DNA of 64,000 nucleotides from Eumeta japonica. Taxonomy: Eukaryota > Arthropoda > Insecta > Lepidoptera > Psychidae. Shown here one piece after another: positions 60,897 through 64,000 of this stretch (the first letter of the stretch is position 1; the number at the start of each line of letters is the position of its first letter). The translations under genes were made by a program, and so were the position numbers. The notes under the pieces are model-generated. The model did no database searches, had not been told where the DNA came from, and worked only from the letters and a program-made list of their open reading frames with translations. The stretch is from NCBI GenBank assembly GCA_005406025.1, contig BGZK01001309.1, forward strand, positions 108,284-172,283. Direction: 5' to 3'.

Positions 60897-61043
60897 CTTC
60901 AGTGCTTCCACCCCATCGTCCCCTCTCCTCCCGAGGACGCCCCCCGCCGCACCCTTTCCATATCTACGCGGCTTGTACACCCGATCAAAGCGTAGTCTAC
61001 GTAGCGCTGTGCGATCGAAGAATTTGCTTTGACGGGGCACAAT
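60897..61043 (+). CDS. Weak candidate terminal exon, GC-rich
   Basis: An acceptor-like TTTGTTCTCATTTCAG ends at 60896 and is followed by a GC-rich block open in two frames. One reads ...FPYLRGLYTRSKRSLRSAV and stops at 61032; the other reads ...IYAACTPDQSVVYVALCDRR and stops at 61045. Neither resembles a family I know, and both may be chance frames in GC-rich DNA. GC-rich sequence continues to about 61560 without open frames. Confidence 0.15.
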
Positions 61044-61059
61044 AGTGGGGAATATTTTT

Positions 61060-63500
61060 ATTTATCTAACATTATTTATCTGCTGAACCACGCCCTCCTA
61101 CAATCTTTTTCCCTCCTCGCCGGCCCGGTGGGAGTTCAGGAGCGGGGGTTAAAGACCGACGTCGTCGATGCTATGAGCTGCTATGACAATATCCCGAACC
61201 GATAGCTTAACATGCTGTCCAAAACACGCAGCGAGCGACTTTTAATTCGACTTCAGTCCGCCCGTGATCGGGGTTGAATCCGGCGTCACCACCGCTCCTT
61301 ATCCATCACATTTAACTCGCAAAATTAACGGGCAAAATATTCCTTCGGGTACGAGAGGTCCCGAATGTGACCCCGGTCTGTCGGCGCATTCATAAGACAC
61401 CGGTAGCTCGACTTTGGCAAGTGTCTTCAATTTGAAACTAATGCATATAATGAATTCGTGTAGTCGATTCGAGAATAATCTCCTATTGTCCTCCAGATCT
61501 TACGGTCACTCGAGCCTAATCGAGAAGACGGTCGAAAGCAACGCCTTCGACCGCTGAACAACATGCGTTTTTAATGCCATCTGTCCTTATTGCAAAAGCT
61601 CATATTAAATATTGGCCTATGTCTGTGTTTATGTTAAACGCCGCCGTATTCATTGTGTACACTAATCACATGACCTTTCGCTCCTTTTTATGAGCACACC
61701 GATACATTCGAAATTCCTATATCGCGTACATTTGGTGTCATTTTGTATATTATATAGAAAAAATATTAAAAAAAGATGGGTTTTTGGAAAGATATAACAT
61801 AATAGAAGTAAATAATAGAAGTAAAAACAAAGATAGAAATTACATGAATGAAACGATGAATAGTATTTTCGATGGTCGATGAAATGCGGTTGTTTTTGAC
61901 TGCAAAATTATCAAACGTCCGTAAATTGATAAATTGACTGTAGAGACACTGCATTCAATTGACCGACATTTTGTTCACCGACACACAAAAAGTAATTTTG
62001 CTATTCGACGCAGTAAAAGTCGAATTTTCCAGCTGCTATACGATTTGCACGGCTGGTTGGCGACGCGTGGCGTGACGTCACAGGTGCAGCGCGAGCCGAC
62101 CACTCGACCTCGCAAAGACGTAAGCTCTACCTTGACGACTAAACTACAATGAACATTATTGCTTTATATATAAATATCTAAATCGAATACAAATCGTAAA
62201 ACAAAATACGAAATCGATTTAGAAGATAAAAAGTACATCTCTAATAAGAAGTTTAAGTAAATGTAGACCCTATTTATATATTAAATATTGACGATATCCG
62301 ACTTTTGACATCTGCCGGCTGACAGTTAGGGTCAATATAATGACATAATGGCCGCCGGTCCGATCCCGCACAATTACGCGGCACACGATCGATTATTGTG
62401 ATCGATCAGAGGGGTCAGATATCGATTTTGCCGTAGTTTGTAACATTTTTTTTTATGTGAACCATCGATTTTGTATCGACAAAAAGGTTTTAATTTGTAA
62501 CAACTGTTAGAGGTTGAGTTTGTGTGTTGTATTTTATACATAAATGTGGATATGTTATTTTATTATGCACTGAAATTTTAATATTTATACGATTTAAATA
62601 ACGTTGTTCGTCTGTTTTAATTAATGTTTTATAGTATAACATTTATTTGTAAGAATCACTGCTCTAACAGTCAGATTATAAAAAAATATGTATGTGAATC
62701 TCACACAAATACATTTTTTTTCAATAAAAAAACTTATTGTTGAATGTTCTCAATGATAAGGAAAAAAAAATTTATGAAAAATAGTTATAGGTTATCTAAA
62801 ATAGCCTATAGTCTACTGTAGTCTTTTGTACTGAGCCAGAATGGAAAGCTTAAAATCTAATCTCCTCCATTTGCTTTCGTAAATGGATGAAACTGATGAT
62901 TATGTGATAAACAGGGCAACAAAAACCCTCCACACACACACACACACACACACACACAACACACAAAGTTATAGTTTAAATTATTATGCTAAATTAAAAT
63001 GTCGAAAAACTTGTTGAAAGCACTAGTGAATAAGTACTTACCCTTTGACAGCCATAAAGTGCCAGTTTTTATGGTGAAAAATACACATTCAAGTTTCATC
63101 GAAAAGCTAAAAATCAGCTCTTCGGTAGATCCCCAAATAGTTAGCCCCTCTGTTGGAACTGCCCTAAACTACATCTTGTCTAGACAGGCAGCTTAAAATG
63201 CTACTCACCACTTGTAACTAAATAATGAACTGAACAATTAAATACAAATCGCAATTTTTGAACTGAGCAGTCGTATACAAATCACTTAAAACCGTCATCC
63301 AAGGGGTAAGAAATTTATGTTGTGAATTTATTATCTTCCTAATGCATATAGCATGGATAACGTAAAAGTACCAATTGTAAATTAGCAATTATAATGAACC
63401 CTTTCTATTGTATCATCATTTACAAATTATTCGCCGAAAACTTTTTCATTTCCTAATTTTAATTATTTCGAATATTTCTTTATGGTGTGGGGTTATACTG
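61060..63500. other. No gene seen; one microsatellite
   Basis: A mostly AT-rich stretch with a (CA)n run at 62931-62958. The 65-codon frame at 62999-63196 shows no domain. Confidence 0.5.
62931..62958. repeat. (CA)n microsatellite
   Basis: A 28-base CA run, then AACACAC. Confidence 0.95.
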
Positions 63501-63799
63501 TGGCCAACCTGGCACAAAAATGGATCCACACATATGGTGAAATACTAAACTCTTGCAGAAAACGGACGTGAAGTAGTAGCTTCCGCTGTTGGATTTCGTC
63601 CAGTGAGTTCGAGTGGCCCACTTCCGTTCTCTCCTTCAATCATCCCGATACCCTCTTCATTAGATGTCCTATTCCTCCCTTAAAGGCTGCAACGTACTGG
63701 CAACTTCTCCGGAGTAACTTGTGTCCTCGGACAGCGGTGACCATCTCCTGTCCAATGGCTCGCCTGCTCGTTTATTCCTCGACTACGCTATAAAAAAAA
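63501..63799 (+). mobile_element. Poly(A)-tailed retroposon copy D
   Basis: It runs from 'tggccaacct' to poly(A) at 63792-63799. Blocks shared with the other copies are 'cttccgctgttggatttcgt', 'gtggcccacttcc', 'gatgtcctattcctccct', 'ggtgaccatctcc' and 'gctcgtttattcc'. Confidence 0.8.
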
Positions 63800-64000
63800 T
63801 ATTTTGGACAAACTTACACGAATTTCAGAGCCTTTAACCCTTGGAGACTGAAGTCCACGTAGTCGTTGCTGACAAGTGTTTCATATATTCGGTGGTCACA
63901 CACTATATTCCTATATAGATCAAGAAACAAAAATATTTCCTCGTGATCACTATGTATGTTGTGGCCTAATTAAATTTCCGTAGGTGTAATTCGCAATACA

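Overview
The window reads as non-coding nuclear DNA from an insect, most likely a moth or butterfly (Lepidoptera). The support is an AT-rich background, short GT-AG introns, and repeat families I recognise as typical of lepidopteran genomes: retroposons with a conserved 3' region ending in poly(A), 'ggccaagtgcgag...' elements, and foldback elements with 'accg(c/a)cttc' ends. The order assignment is an inference. I found no host gene that I can support with confidence. The 64 kb look like intergenic or long-intron DNA filled with transposon remains of several ages.

Layout. 1-8.9 kb is AT-rich DNA with one GC-rich candidate exon on the minus strand (5951-6150). 8.9-14.4 kb holds interspersed repeats, including a foldback element with an internal 197-bp duplication (10029-10518) and two copies of a poly(A)-tailed retroposon. 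18.56-19.68 kb is a tandem array built as a higher-order repeat: a ~203-bp unit made of five diverged ~41-bp monomers. 22.9-24.0 kb is a nested set: a foldback inside a tRNA-derived SINE inside a third repeat.

26.2-32.6 kb is the richest part. A young, nearly intact mariner (26346-27635, one nonsense codon) sits inside the transposase of an older minus-strand mariner; removing it with one TA restores the old reading frame exactly. Next is a ~3-kb DNA transposon (28351-31317) with perfect 15-bp inverted ends, repetitive subterminal regions and two degenerate genes facing each other: a DUF4806-like gene (+) and a gene with a tnp2-like 'NING..FKSS..FWPIL..PPFVIG' block (-) that still has a recognisable 72-bp intron. 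This is my best candidate for an unusual or poorly described system. A decayed jockey-type LINE follows directly.

32.6-46 kb is mostly featureless, with small repeats, palindromes and microsatellites. A second LINE reverse transcriptase remnant lies at 46.3-47.3 kb. 48.2-51.5 kb contains three foldback or MITE-like elements, a possible TATA promoter and a pre-miRNA-like hairpin. 56.3-57.8 kb is a minus-strand LINE carrying RT and C-terminal motifs; a short 3' scrap of the same type lies at 58.7 kb on the plus strand. Two more copies of the poly(A)-tailed retroposon are at 60.1 and 63.5 kb. Several GC-rich patches (3.5, 21.2, 35.1, 44.5-45.4, 52.9, 54.9, 56.0, 59.5, 60.9 kb) stand out and could be regulatory or exonic, but nothing in them is decisive.
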